Positions 8,929-16,741 of a stretch of 64,000 nucleotides of DNA are shown here, one piece after another. Each line of letters begins with the position of its first letter. The first letter of the stretch is position 1. A program made the position numbers and the translations under genes. Below the pieces are notes generated by a model that worked only from the letters and a program-made list of their open reading frames with translations, made no database searches and had not been told where the DNA came from. Source of the DNA: Thermomonas paludicola (GTDB lineage Bacteria > Pseudomonadota > Gammaproteobacteria > Xanthomonadales > Xanthomonadaceae); contig NZ_CP093311.1 in assembly GCF_024498955.1 (NCBI RefSeq), positions 868,001 through 932,000 of the forward strand, read 5' to 3'.

Positions 8929-11900
8929 TCAGCTGGCTGCCACCCATGGCCGGGCCAGCTGCACGCTGACCGTGTCGATGCCGGGCAAGCTGCGCAACAG
9001 GCCGGCCAAATGGGCGTCCATCTGCAGGCCGCGCCCGCCGTTGAGCGTCAGGCGGCCCACGCCGGCGGGGGTGGTGACCTCCAGCAGCACGGGGGTGGGA
9101 CCGGCATGCTGCTTGAGCACCTGCTCGAAGCGCTGCAGCGCCTCCGGCACGCGCAGGTCGATGCGAATCGATACCCGCTGTGCCTGCTGGTTGCAGAGTT
9201 GCGCGAAGTCCCAGCAGCGGCTGGCGCGCAGCGAGAAGCCGCCGTTGAATTCGTCTTCGCGCAGCCCGCCTTCGACCACCAGGATGCGGTCACGGGTCAG
9301 CAGCGGCGCGAACTCCTGCCAGGCATCGCCGAAAAAGCCGCACTCGATTCGCCCACGGCCATCTTCCAGTTGCACGAAGGCCTGGGTTTCGCCGCGCTTG
9401 CGCATGCCGATCACCTGGCCTGCAACCACCGTCTGCACCAGCGGCCGCCAGCTGCGGCCTTCCTGCTGCGGGCGATTGGGCTGCGCGCCGCGCTCCCACA
9501 GGGCGTCCAGCGCCGACAGGTCGTGGCCCACCAGCTTTTGCACGTCATCCCGGTAGGGATCCATCGGGTGGCCGCTGAGGTAATGCCCCAGCGTCTCGCG
9601 TTCGCCCTGCAGCTTTTGCGCGAGCGGCCACTCGGTGGTTTCAGGCAGATCGATCCGGATGTCGGCGTTGCCGCCGCCGAACATGTCGAACATGCCGGCC
9701 TCGCGGTTCCTGGCCATCTGGTCGGTGGCCTTCATCGCCTCAGGCAGCTGCAGCATCAGCGAGGCCCGGTTGACGGCGAGTGTGTCCATCGCGCCGGCGT
9801 GGATCAACGCTTCCAGCGTGCGTTTGTTGAGCCCGCCGGCGGAGACGCGCTGGCAGAAATCCAGCAGATCGCGGAAGCCGCCGTCGTTTGCGCGCGCTGC
9901 CGCAATCGCCTCGCACACGCCCTGGCCCACGCCCTTCACCGCGCCGAGGCCATAGCGGAGGATGTCCGGCGCGGTCGCCTCGAACATGTAGCTGGACGCG
10001 TTCACGTCGGGTGGCAGCACGGTCAGGCCGAGGCCGCGCGCTTCATCGAGGAAGGTCACCACCTTGTCGGTCTTGTCCATGTCGCTGGACAGGGTGGCGG
10101 CCATGAACTCGGCCGGGTAGTGCTGCTTCAGCCACGCGGTCTGGTAGGCGACCAGCGAGTACGCGGCGGCGTGCGACTTGTTGAAGCCGTAGCCGGCGAA
10201 CTTCTCCATCAGGTCGAAGATTTCGTCGGCCTTGGCCGCGCTGACGTCGCCCTTGGCCGCGCCCTCGCGGAAGATCTCGCGGTGCTTGGCCATCTCGGCC
10301 GGCACCTTCTTGCCCATCGCGCGGCGGAGCAGGTCGGCGCCGCCCAGCGAGTAGCCGCCGACGATCTGCGCCATCTGCATGACCTGCTCCTGGTAGACCA
10401 TGATGCCGTAGGTCTCCTGCAGCATGGCCCGGGTGCGCGGGTCGGGGTACTCGAACGTCTCGGTGCCGTGCTTGCGCGCCACGAACGACGGGATCATCTC
10501 CATCGGGCCGGGGCGGTACAGCGCGTTCAGCGCGATCAGGTCCTCGAAGCGGTCGGGTTTCGCGTCCTTCAGTGCGCGCCGCATGCCGGCGGATTCGAAC
10601 TGGAACACCGACCCGGTGTTGCCGTTGGCGAACACGTCGCGGTAGACGCTGGCGTCGTCGAGCGGGATGGTGGCGATGTCCACTGGTTCGGCGCCTTCGC
10701 GCGCGCGCCGCGCGTTGATCGCCTTCACCGCCCAGTCGATGATGGTCAGCGTGCGCAGGCCCAGGAAGTCGAACTTCACCAGGCCGACCGCTTCCACGTC
10801 GTCCTTGTCGAACTGCGTCACCGGGTTCTTGCCCAGCGTGCCATGGTCGTGTTCGGCGTACAGCGGGCAGAAGTCCGACAGCGGGGTCGGGGCGATCACC
10901 ACGCCGCCGGCGTGCTTGCCCGCGTTGCGGGTCAGGTCTTCCAGCTGCAGTGCGAGGTCGATCAGGTCGCGGACGTCGTCTTCGCTCTCGTAGCGCTGGA
11001 TCAGTTCGGGCGAGGCCATTTCGCCGTCCATCCCGCCCTTGCCCTGGCCCATCGCGTCCTTCAGCGAAATGCCGAGGATGTTGGGGATCAGCTTGGCGAT
11101 GCCGTCCACCATGCCGTAGCCGAAGCCGAGCACGCGGCCGGTGTCGCGCAGCACCGCCTTCGCGGCCATGGTGCCGTAGGTGATGATCTGGCTGACGCGG
11201 TCGCGGCCGTACTTGCGGGCGACGTAGTCGATGACTTCGTCGCGCCGGTCCATGCAGAAATCGATGTCGAAGTCGGGCATCGACACGCGTTCCGGGTTGA
11301 GGAAGCGCTCGAACAGCAGGTTGTACGGCAGCGGGTCCAGGTCGGTGATCTGCAGCGCCCACGCCACCAGCGAACCGGCGCCGGAGCCGCGACCGGGGCC
11401 GATCGGGATGCCCTGGTTCTTCCCCCACTGGATGAAGTCGGCCACGATCAGGAAGTAGCCGGGGAAACCCATCTTGCAGATGGTGTCCAGCTCGAATTCC
11501 AGCCGCGCGTCGTAGTCCTCGCGGGTCTTGCCCGGCGCCAGCGGGTTCTTCTGCAATCGCGCTTCCAGCCCGCGCCGCGATTCGCTGCGGATCCAGCTGT
11601 CCAGCGTCTCGTCGGACGGCACCGGATAGGCGGGCAGGAAATACGTGCCCAGCTTCAATTGCAGGTTGCAGCGCTGTGCCAGCGCGACGGTGTTGTCCAG
11701 CGCGTCGGGCACGTCGGCGAACAGGGCGACCATCTCTTCGGTCGAACGCAGGTACTGCTGCGCGCTGTAGTCGCGCGGGCGGCGCGGGTCGTCGAGCACG
11801 CGGCCGCTGGAGATGCAGACGCGCGCTTCGTGCGCGTCGAAGCCGGCGGCGTCGAGGAAGCGCACGTCGTTGCTGGCGACCACCGGCAGGCCCAGTTTGG

Positions 11901-12501
11901 CGGACGCATGCAGGGCGAACTGGTTGAATGCTTCCTCGCCGTCGCGGCCGGTGCGGGTGAGTTCCAGGTGCAGGTCGTCGCCGAACACCCGCCGCCATTC
12001 GGCCAGCTGCGCTTCCGCCAGGTCGTGGCGATTGGCGGTGGCCAGCCGCCCGGCCAGGCTCGCGCGGCCGGCGATGGCGCACAGGCCGGCGTGGTCGTCG
12101 CGCAGCCATTCCGGGTCGATGGCCACGCAGTCGCCGCGCTGGCCTTCCAGCCACGCGCGGCTGAGCAGGCGCGACAGGCTCAGGTAGCCGTCCTGGTTGC
12201 GGCACAGCAGGGTGAGCATCGACGGCGCGTCGCCGCCGTCCGCGATCATCAGGTCGGCGCCGGCGATGGGCTTGATGCCCACGCTTTCCGCCGCCTTGTA
12301 GAACTTCACCAGCGCGAACAGGTTGTTGCGGTCGGTGACCGCCAGCGCCGGCAGCCCCAGTTCCACCGCGCGGCTGAGCAGGTTCGGCCGGTCGCCGGCC
12401 TTTTCCGGACGCGCGTAGTCGGGCTTCTCGGGCACGCGGATGGTGGAATCCGCGAGCGAGAACTCGGTGTGCAAATGCAGATGAACGAAACGTGCGGGCA
12501 T
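8929..12501 (-). CDS. dnaE: DNA polymerase III alpha subunit
   Basis: A 1190-residue catalytic subunit of the replicative polymerase (E. coli 1160). It opens with a PHP domain (FVHLHLHTEFSLADS), followed by the polymerase palm with the catalytic PDFDIDF motif (Asp410, Asp412, Asp414), a helix-hairpin-helix region and a C-terminal OB fold. An in-frame extension upstream of the ATG at 12501 has no family similarity. The 83 bases before it contain a weak promoter-like pair, TTGTCG and TACCCT with 17-bp spacing, which may give dnaE some independence from the lipid A genes upstream. Confidence 0.97.
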   Translation of the reverse strand: MPARFVHLHLHTEFSLADSTIRVPEKPDYARPEKAGDRPNLLSRAVELGLPALAVTDRNNLFALVKFYKAAESVGIKPIAGADLMIADGGDAPSMLTLLCRNQDGYLSLSRLLSRAWLEGQRGDCVAIDPEWLRDDHAGLCAIAGRASLAGRLATANRHDLAEAQLAEWRRVFGDDLHLELTRTGRDGEEAFNQFALHASAKLGLPVVASNDVRFLDAAGFDAHEARVCISSGRVLDDPRRPRDYSAQQYLRSTEEMVALFADVPDALDNTVALAQRCNLQLKLGTYFLPAYPVPSDETLDSWIRSESRRGLEARLQKNPLAPGKTREDYDARLEFELDTICKMGFPGYFLIVADFIQWGKNQGIPIGPGRGSGAGSLVAWALQITDLDPLPYNLLFERFLNPERVSMPDFDIDFCMDRRDEVIDYVARKYGRDRVSQIITYGTMAAKAVLRDTGRVLGFGYGMVDGIAKLIPNILGISLKDAMGQGKGGMDGEMASPELIQRYESEDDVRDLIDLALQLEDLTRNAGKHAGGVVIAPTPLSDFCPLYAEHDHGTLGKNPVTQFDKDDVEAVGLVKFDFLGLRTLTIIDWAVKAINARRAREGAEPVDIATIPLDDASVYRDVFANGNTGSVFQFESAGMRRALKDAKPDRFEDLIALNALYRPGPMEMIPSFVARKHGTETFEYPDPRTRAMLQETYGIMVYQEQVMQMAQIVGGYSLGGADLLRRAMGKKVPAEMAKHREIFREGAAKGDVSAAKADEIFDLMEKFAGYGFNKSHAAAYSLVAYQTAWLKQHYPAEFMAATLSSDMDKTDKVVTFLDEARGLGLTVLPPDVNASSYMFEATAPDILRYGLGAVKGVGQGVCEAIAAARANDGGFRDLLDFCQRVSAGGLNKRTLEALIHAGAMDTLAVNRASLMLQLPEAMKATDQMARNREAGMFDMFGGGNADIRIDLPETTEWPLAQKLQGERETLGHYLSGHPMDPYRDDVQKLVGHDLSALDALWERGAQPNRPQQEGRSWRPLVQTVVAGQVIGMRKRGETQAFVQLEDGRGRIECGFFGDAWQEFAPLLTRDRILVVEGGLREDEFNGGFSLRASRCWDFAQLCNQQAQRVSIRIDLRVPEALQRFEQVLKQHAGPTPVLLEVTTPAGVGRLTLNGGRGLQMDAHLAGLLRSLPGIDTVSVQLARPWVAAS

Positions 12502-12584
12502 CGCTGGGTCGCGTGTTGAACGGGCAGGGTAGGCCGGCGAGGGGGTTGCGACAAGGACTTGACAGCGCCGCGCGGGCAGCAGGC

Positions 12585-13199
12585 TCAAGCGGAGCCCGGG
12601 ATGGCGAGCAAATCGCCCTGTGTTGGCGTTTCCAGCGCATTCCGCACCGGCGCGAAGCTGCGCCGATGCTGCGGGCAAGGGCCGAAGCCGCGCAGCGCGT
12701 CAAGGTGCTGCGGGCTGGGGTAGCCCTTGTGGCGGTCGAATCCGTACTGCGGGTATTCCACATGCAGCGCCTGCATGCGGGCGTCGCGCGCCACCTTGGC
12801 GAGGATCGAGGCGGCCATGATGCTGCGGTCGCGGGCGTCGCCGCCGACCCAGGCTTCGGCGGGGCAGGGCAGATCTTTCGGCAGGCGGTTGCCGTCGATG
12901 CGTGCGCAGTCGGTCACGTGGGCGACGCCGAGCAGCGCCTCGCGCATGCCGTGCATCGTGGCCTGGAAGATGTTGCGGCGGTCGATCTCGTCGGCTTCGA
13001 CGAACACGATCTTCCACGCCAGCGCGCGCTCGAGGATGCGCGGGTAGAGTTGCTCGCGCTTTTTTTCTGTCAGGGCCTTCGAATCGTCCAGCCCGTTGAC
13101 CGGCGTGCGGCCCGGCGCGAACACCACCGCGGCCACCACCACCGGTCCGGCCAGCGGTCCGCGGCCCGCTTCGTCGATGCCGGCGATGCGCAGGTTCAT
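12585..13199 (-). CDS. rnhB: Ribonuclease HII
   Basis: A 204-residue type 2 RNase H that removes ribonucleotides from RNA-DNA hybrids. The N-terminal [13 protein letters not shown] carries the catalytic Asp9 and Glu10, with further family blocks [11 protein letters not shown] and [12 protein letters not shown]. It starts five bases after the lpxB stop, keeping the conserved lpxB-rnhB-dnaE order. The ATG at 13199 matches family length. Confidence 0.96.
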   Translation of the reverse strand: MNLRIAGIDEAGRGPLAGPVVVAAVVFAPGRTPVNGLDDSKALTEKKREQLYPRILERALAWKIVFVEADEIDRRNIFQATMHGMREALLGVAHVTDCARIDGNRLPKDLPCPAEAWVGGDARDRSIMAASILAKVARDARMQALHVEYPQYGFDRHKGYPSPQHLDALRGFGPCPQHRRSFAPVRNALETPTQGDLLAIPGSA

Positions 13200-13204
13200 G
13201 CGCG

Positions 13205-14335
13205 TCACAGCAACCCGGCCACCGCGTCGGCGGCACGCTGCGAGGCGTCGCGGCGCAGTGTCTCGTGGAGGACAAGGAAGCGCGGCTGCAGGGTCGCCAC
13301 CGCTTCGCCGTCTCGGAACCAGCGCAGCAGCGCGGCGTGCAGGTTCTCCGGCGTGCAGTCGTCCTGCAGCAGTTCGGGGATCAAAGCCTCGCCTGCGAGC
13401 ACGTTGGGCAGGCTGACGTGCGCGGACTTGAGCATGCCGAACAGCCGGACGATGCGGTAGGTCAGTGGCGCGATGCGGTGGCCCACCACCATCGGCCGCT
13501 TGCACAGCATCGCTTCCAGTGCAGCGGTGCCGGACGCCAGCAGCACCGCGTCGCTGGCGATCATGATCCGCTGCGCCTGGCCGTCGATGACGCGGAACGC
13601 CGGCGCATCGCCGAGGATGGCGTCGATGGCGGCACGGCACTGCGTATTGGCTGCCGGTACCAGCACGCGCAAGCCCGCAACGTCGCGCGCCAAGCGGCGC
13701 GCGGCGTCGGCGAAGTCGGGCAGCATGCGGCGGATTTCGCCCAGCCGGCTGCCGGGCAGCAGCGCGAGGATCGGTGCGTCGTCGGGTTCGCCGAGCGCGG
13801 CGCGCGCGGTGGCGCGGTCCGGTTGCAGCGGAATTGCATCGGCCAGCGGGTGGCCGATGAACGCTGCATCCACGCCGTGCCTGGCGTAGATCGGTGGTTC
13901 CATCGGGAACAGGCAGAGCACGCGGTCGGCGCTCTCGCCGATCTTCGCAGCGCGCCCCTGTCGCCACGCCCAAATCGAGGGGCTGACATCGTGCACGGTG
14001 CGCACGCCGCGCTGCTTCAGCCAGCGCTCGACGCCGAGATTGAAGTCGGGCGCGTCGATGCCGATGAACACGTCGGGCTTCCAATCCAGCACCCGCTGGC
14101 GGAAGTGCTTGCGCAGCCTCAGCAAGCGCGGCAGGTGCGCCAGCACTTCGGCCAGGCCCATCACTGCCAGTTCGCTGGCGTCGTGCCAGGTGGCCATGCC
14201 CGCCGCACGCATGGCATCGCCGCCGATCCCGGCGAACTGCGCATCGGGGAAGCGCGCGCGCAGGGCTTCGATCAGGCCGGCGCCGAGCTGGTCGCCGGAG
14301 GTTTCGCCGGCGCAGAGGGCGATGCGAACCGTCAT
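13205..14335 (-). CDS. lpxB: Lipid-A-disaccharide synthase
   Basis: A 376-residue family 19 glycosyltransferase that joins lipid X to UDP-2,3-diacylglucosamine to give the lipid A disaccharide, peripherally at the inner membrane. The N-terminus ([19 protein letters not shown]), the IDAPDFNL block and the VLPGSR-like [10 protein letters not shown] segment are typical. It is separated from lpxA by 118 bases containing a long palindrome, unusual in a run whose other junctions mostly overlap or nearly touch. Confidence 0.96.
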   Translation of the reverse strand: MTVRIALCAGETSGDQLGAGLIEALRARFPDAQFAGIGGDAMRAAGMATWHDASELAVMGLAEVLAHLPRLLRLRKHFRQRVLDWKPDVFIGIDAPDFNLGVERWLKQRGVRTVHDVSPSIWAWRQGRAAKIGESADRVLCLFPMEPPIYARHGVDAAFIGHPLADAIPLQPDRATARAALGEPDDAPILALLPGSRLGEIRRMLPDFADAARRLARDVAGLRVLVPAANTQCRAAIDAILGDAPAFRVIDGQAQRIMIASDAVLLASGTAALEAMLCKRPMVVGHRIAPLTYRIVRLFGMLKSAHVSLPNVLAGEALIPELLQDDCTPENLHAALLRWFRDGEAVATLQPRFLVLHETLRRDASQRAADAVAGLL

Positions 14336-14359
14336 GCTGCCCTTCGCGAGGAATCCGGT

Positions 14360-14438
14360 TCGCGCCTGCGGCGGGGGCGGACTCCAACCAAGCGAATCCC
14401 GTGGAGCGACTTGGAGTCCGCCCCCGCCGCAGGCGCGA
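14360..14438. repeat. Perfect 28-bp inverted repeat between lpxA and lpxB
   Basis: Left arm 14360-14387 and right arm 14411-14438 are exact reverse complements around a 23-nt spacer; the core of the left arm reads GGCGGGGGCGGACTCCAA. The palindrome fills most of the lpxA-lpxB gap. There is no T-run, so it is not a standard terminator. It looks like a mobile palindromic (REP or MITE-like) unit or an operon-splitting stem. Confidence 0.85.
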
Positions 14439-14453
14439 CGAAGCCGACGACGC

Positions 14454-15245
14454 TCACCGCAGCAACGGCCGCTCGCCGGCATCGATGAAATCAAGAAAAG
14501 CGCGCACGTCGTCGCTGTCCGCAGCGATCTCGGCCAGCTCGACCTTGGCCTCGTCCAGCTTCGCCTCGCCCATGTACAGCGCGCGGTAGGCGCGCTTGAT
14601 CGCGGCGACGCGCGCCGCGTCGAAGCCGCGTCGCTTCAGTCCCTCGGCATTGATGCCGCGCGGGCGCGCGTATTTTTCCTGCGCCACCATCAGATAGGGA
14701 GGCACGTCGCCGTTGACGAACGCGCCCATGCCGATGAACGCGTAGTCCCCGATCCGGCAAAACTGGTGGACGCCGGAAAAGCCGCTGAGGATCACGTGGT
14801 TGCCCACGGTCACGTGGCCGGCCAGGGTGGCATTGTTGGAGAACACGCAGTCGCTGCCGACGATGCAGTCGTGGGCGACATGGGTGTAGGCCAGGATCCA
14901 GTTGCGGTCGCCGATGCGGGTCATGCCGCCACCATCCCCGGTCCCGCGATTGATGGTGACGAATTCGCGGATCGAGTTGCCATCGCCGATTTCCAGCGAC
15001 ACGCGTTCGCCGCGGTATTTCTTGTCCTGCGGGTCGGTGCCGATCGCAGCCTGGCCATGGAACACGTTGTCGCGGCCGATCCGGGTTGGGCCTTCCACCA
15101 CGCAATGTGCGCCGATGCGCGTGCCATCCCCGATCTCGACATCCGCGCCGATCACCGCATAGGCGCCGACCTGCACGCCCACGCCCAGCCGTGCGGCTGG
15201 GTCGATGACCGCGCTGGGGTGGATCAGCGGCGTGCTGCTGCTCAT
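14454..15245 (-). CDS. lpxA: UDP-N-acetylglucosamine acyltransferase
   Basis: A 263-residue left-handed beta-helix enzyme that transfers a 3-hydroxyacyl chain from ACP to UDP-GlcNAc, the first step of lipid A synthesis. Hexapeptide repeats run through residues 1-190 ([14 protein letters not shown] and onward). The HVAHDCIVG segment carries the expected catalytic histidine region. The ATG at 15245 overlaps the fabZ stop by four bases, indicating coupled translation; LpxA and FabZ compete for or share 3-hydroxyacyl-ACP. Confidence 0.96.
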   Translation of the reverse strand: MSSSTPLIHPSAVIDPAARLGVGVQVGAYAVIGADVEIGDGTRIGAHCVVEGPTRIGRDNVFHGQAAIGTDPQDKKYRGERVSLEIGDGNSIREFVTINRGTGDGGGMTRIGDRNWILAYTHVAHDCIVGSDCVFSNNATLAGHVTVGNHVILSGFSGVHQFCRIGDYAFIGMGAFVNGDVPPYLMVAQEKYARPRGINAEGLKRRGFDAARVAAIKRAYRALYMGEAKLDEAKVELAEIAADSDDVRAFLDFIDAGERPLLR

Positions 15246-15712
15246 TCGCGCGTGGCTGCCGCGCACAGGATTTCGGCGCAGGCGACCTGCTCGCCGTCAA
15301 CGCGGGCGATGCCCACGTATTGCGCCATGTTGCGGATGCGGCGCTTGAGCTCCACGTCCAACTCCAGGCGATCGCCGGGGATGACCATGCGGCTGAATTT
15401 CGCGTTGTCCACTTTCACCAGATAGAAGGTCTGGCCGTCCTTGACGCCGGGGTCGCGGGAAAGCTGGGTGAGCAGCCCGCCGGCCTGCGCCAGCGCTTCC
15501 ACCACCAGTACGCCCGGCATGACCTGCTGGCCGGGGAAGTGGCCGGTGAAGAATGGCTCGTTGTAACTGACGTTCTTGTATGCCAGCACGCGCTTGTCTT
15601 TTTCGAACTCGATCACCCGATCCACCAGCAGGAACGGAAACCGGTGCGGCAGCAGGCGCTCGATCTCGGTGCTGGTGACGGGCAGGGTTACGGATGGGGC
15701 TGCATCGGTCAT
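15242..15712 (-). CDS. fabZ: 3-hydroxyacyl-ACP dehydratase
   Basis: A 156-residue hot-dog-fold dehydratase of fatty acid elongation. The [14 protein letters not shown] block and the [20 protein letters not shown] block contain the family histidine and glutamate catalytic pair. It overlaps both neighbours (lpxD and lpxA) by four bases, so the three are translated as a coupled set. Confidence 0.97.
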   Translation of the reverse strand: MTDAAPSVTLPVTSTEIERLLPHRFPFLLVDRVIEFEKDKRVLAYKNVSYNEPFFTGHFPGQQVMPGVLVVEALAQAGGLLTQLSRDPGVKDGQTFYLVKVDNAKFSRMVIPGDRLELDVELKRRIRNMAQYVGIARVDGEQVACAEILCAAATRE

Positions 15713-16728
15713 TCAGTGTCCTTCACGCTGCCGGGCGTGCGCCGGGCAATGCGGTCGAGTTGTTTGAAACGCGCGGCACTTTTGCGCCAGTCGCGATTGG
15801 TCATCAGCGGGGTTCCGGAAGAATACTCGCCAGCCGCGTGGATCGAGTGGGTGACCAGCGACATCGCGGTGATCACCACCCGGTCGCATACCTCGAGGTG
15901 GCCGAGGATGCCGGCACCGCCGCCGATCAGGCAGTGGCGGCCAATGCGCGCGCTGCCGGCCACCGCCGAGCATCCGGCCATCGCGGTATGCGCGCCGATG
16001 CGGACGTTGTGGCCAATCTGGATCTGGTTGTCCAGGCGCACGTCGTTTTCCAGCACGGTGTCGTCCAGCGCGCCGCGATCGATGCTGGTATTGGCGCCGA
16101 TCTCGCAGTCGTCACCCACCACCACGCCGCCCAGCTGCGGCACTTTCACCCATTGGCCGTGGTCCATGGCGATGCCGAAGCCATCCGCGCCGAGTACCGC
16201 GCCGGGATGCACCAGCACGCGCTGGCCCAGGCGCACGCGCGTCACCAGCGTGACCCGCGCCACCAGCACGCAGCCTGCGCCGACCACGCAGTCATCGCCA
16301 ATCACGCAGCCTGGCCCGATCACCGCGCCCGCGTCGACGCGGCTGCGGGCGCCGATGCTGGCGTGCGGCCCGATGCTGGCGCTGGCGTCGATTCGGGCAT
16401 CCGCATCCACCACCGCCGTGGGGTGGATGCCGGGCGGATGGTCGGGCTTGCGCTCGAACAGCCCGGCGATTTTCGCGAAGGCAACGTAGGGGTCCGGCGC
16501 GATCAGCGCGGTGCCGGCCCATCCGTCGGCATCACTGCCGCGCAGCACCACGACGCCGGCGCGGGTTTGCGCGAGCTGGGCACGGTAGCGCGGATTGGCG
16601 AGAAACCCCAGCTGGCCGGGGCCGGCATCGGCCAGCGTGCCGACGCCATCGACCGCGCGATCCGCACCACGCAATTCCAGCCCGAAGCGCGCGGCCAGAT
16701 CGGAGGCGATGAAAGACGACGCGGTCAT
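15709..16728 (-). CDS. lpxD: UDP-3-O-acylglucosamine N-acyltransferase
   Basis: A 339-residue enzyme of the third lipid A step, adding the N-linked 3-hydroxyacyl chain. A uridine-binding N-terminal domain (about 1-100) precedes a hexapeptide beta-helix (about 105-290) with GADGFG and GHNVRIG segments; the catalytic histidine is expected in the DHGQW/GHN region. Thirteen bases separate it from bamA, with no skp (ompH) gene between them. Confidence 0.96.
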   Translation of the reverse strand: MTASSFIASDLAARFGLELRGADRAVDGVGTLADAGPGQLGFLANPRYRAQLAQTRAGVVVLRGSDADGWAGTALIAPDPYVAFAKIAGLFERKPDHPPGIHPTAVVDADARIDASASIGPHASIGARSRVDAGAVIGPGCVIGDDCVVGAGCVLVARVTLVTRVRLGQRVLVHPGAVLGADGFGIAMDHGQWVKVPQLGGVVVGDDCEIGANTSIDRGALDDTVLENDVRLDNQIQIGHNVRIGAHTAMAGCSAVAGSARIGRHCLIGGGAGILGHLEVCDRVVITAMSLVTHSIHAAGEYSSGTPLMTNRDWRKSAARFKQLDRIARRTPGSVKDTE

Positions 16729-16741
16729 CCCACGGCAGCCG

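Noticed and set aside
8767..12519. Very long open frame on the plus strand opposite dnaE
   Set aside because: It is an antisense shadow created by GC-rich codon bias; its translation is rich in His, Ala, Gly and Gln without domain features, while dnaE is unmistakable.
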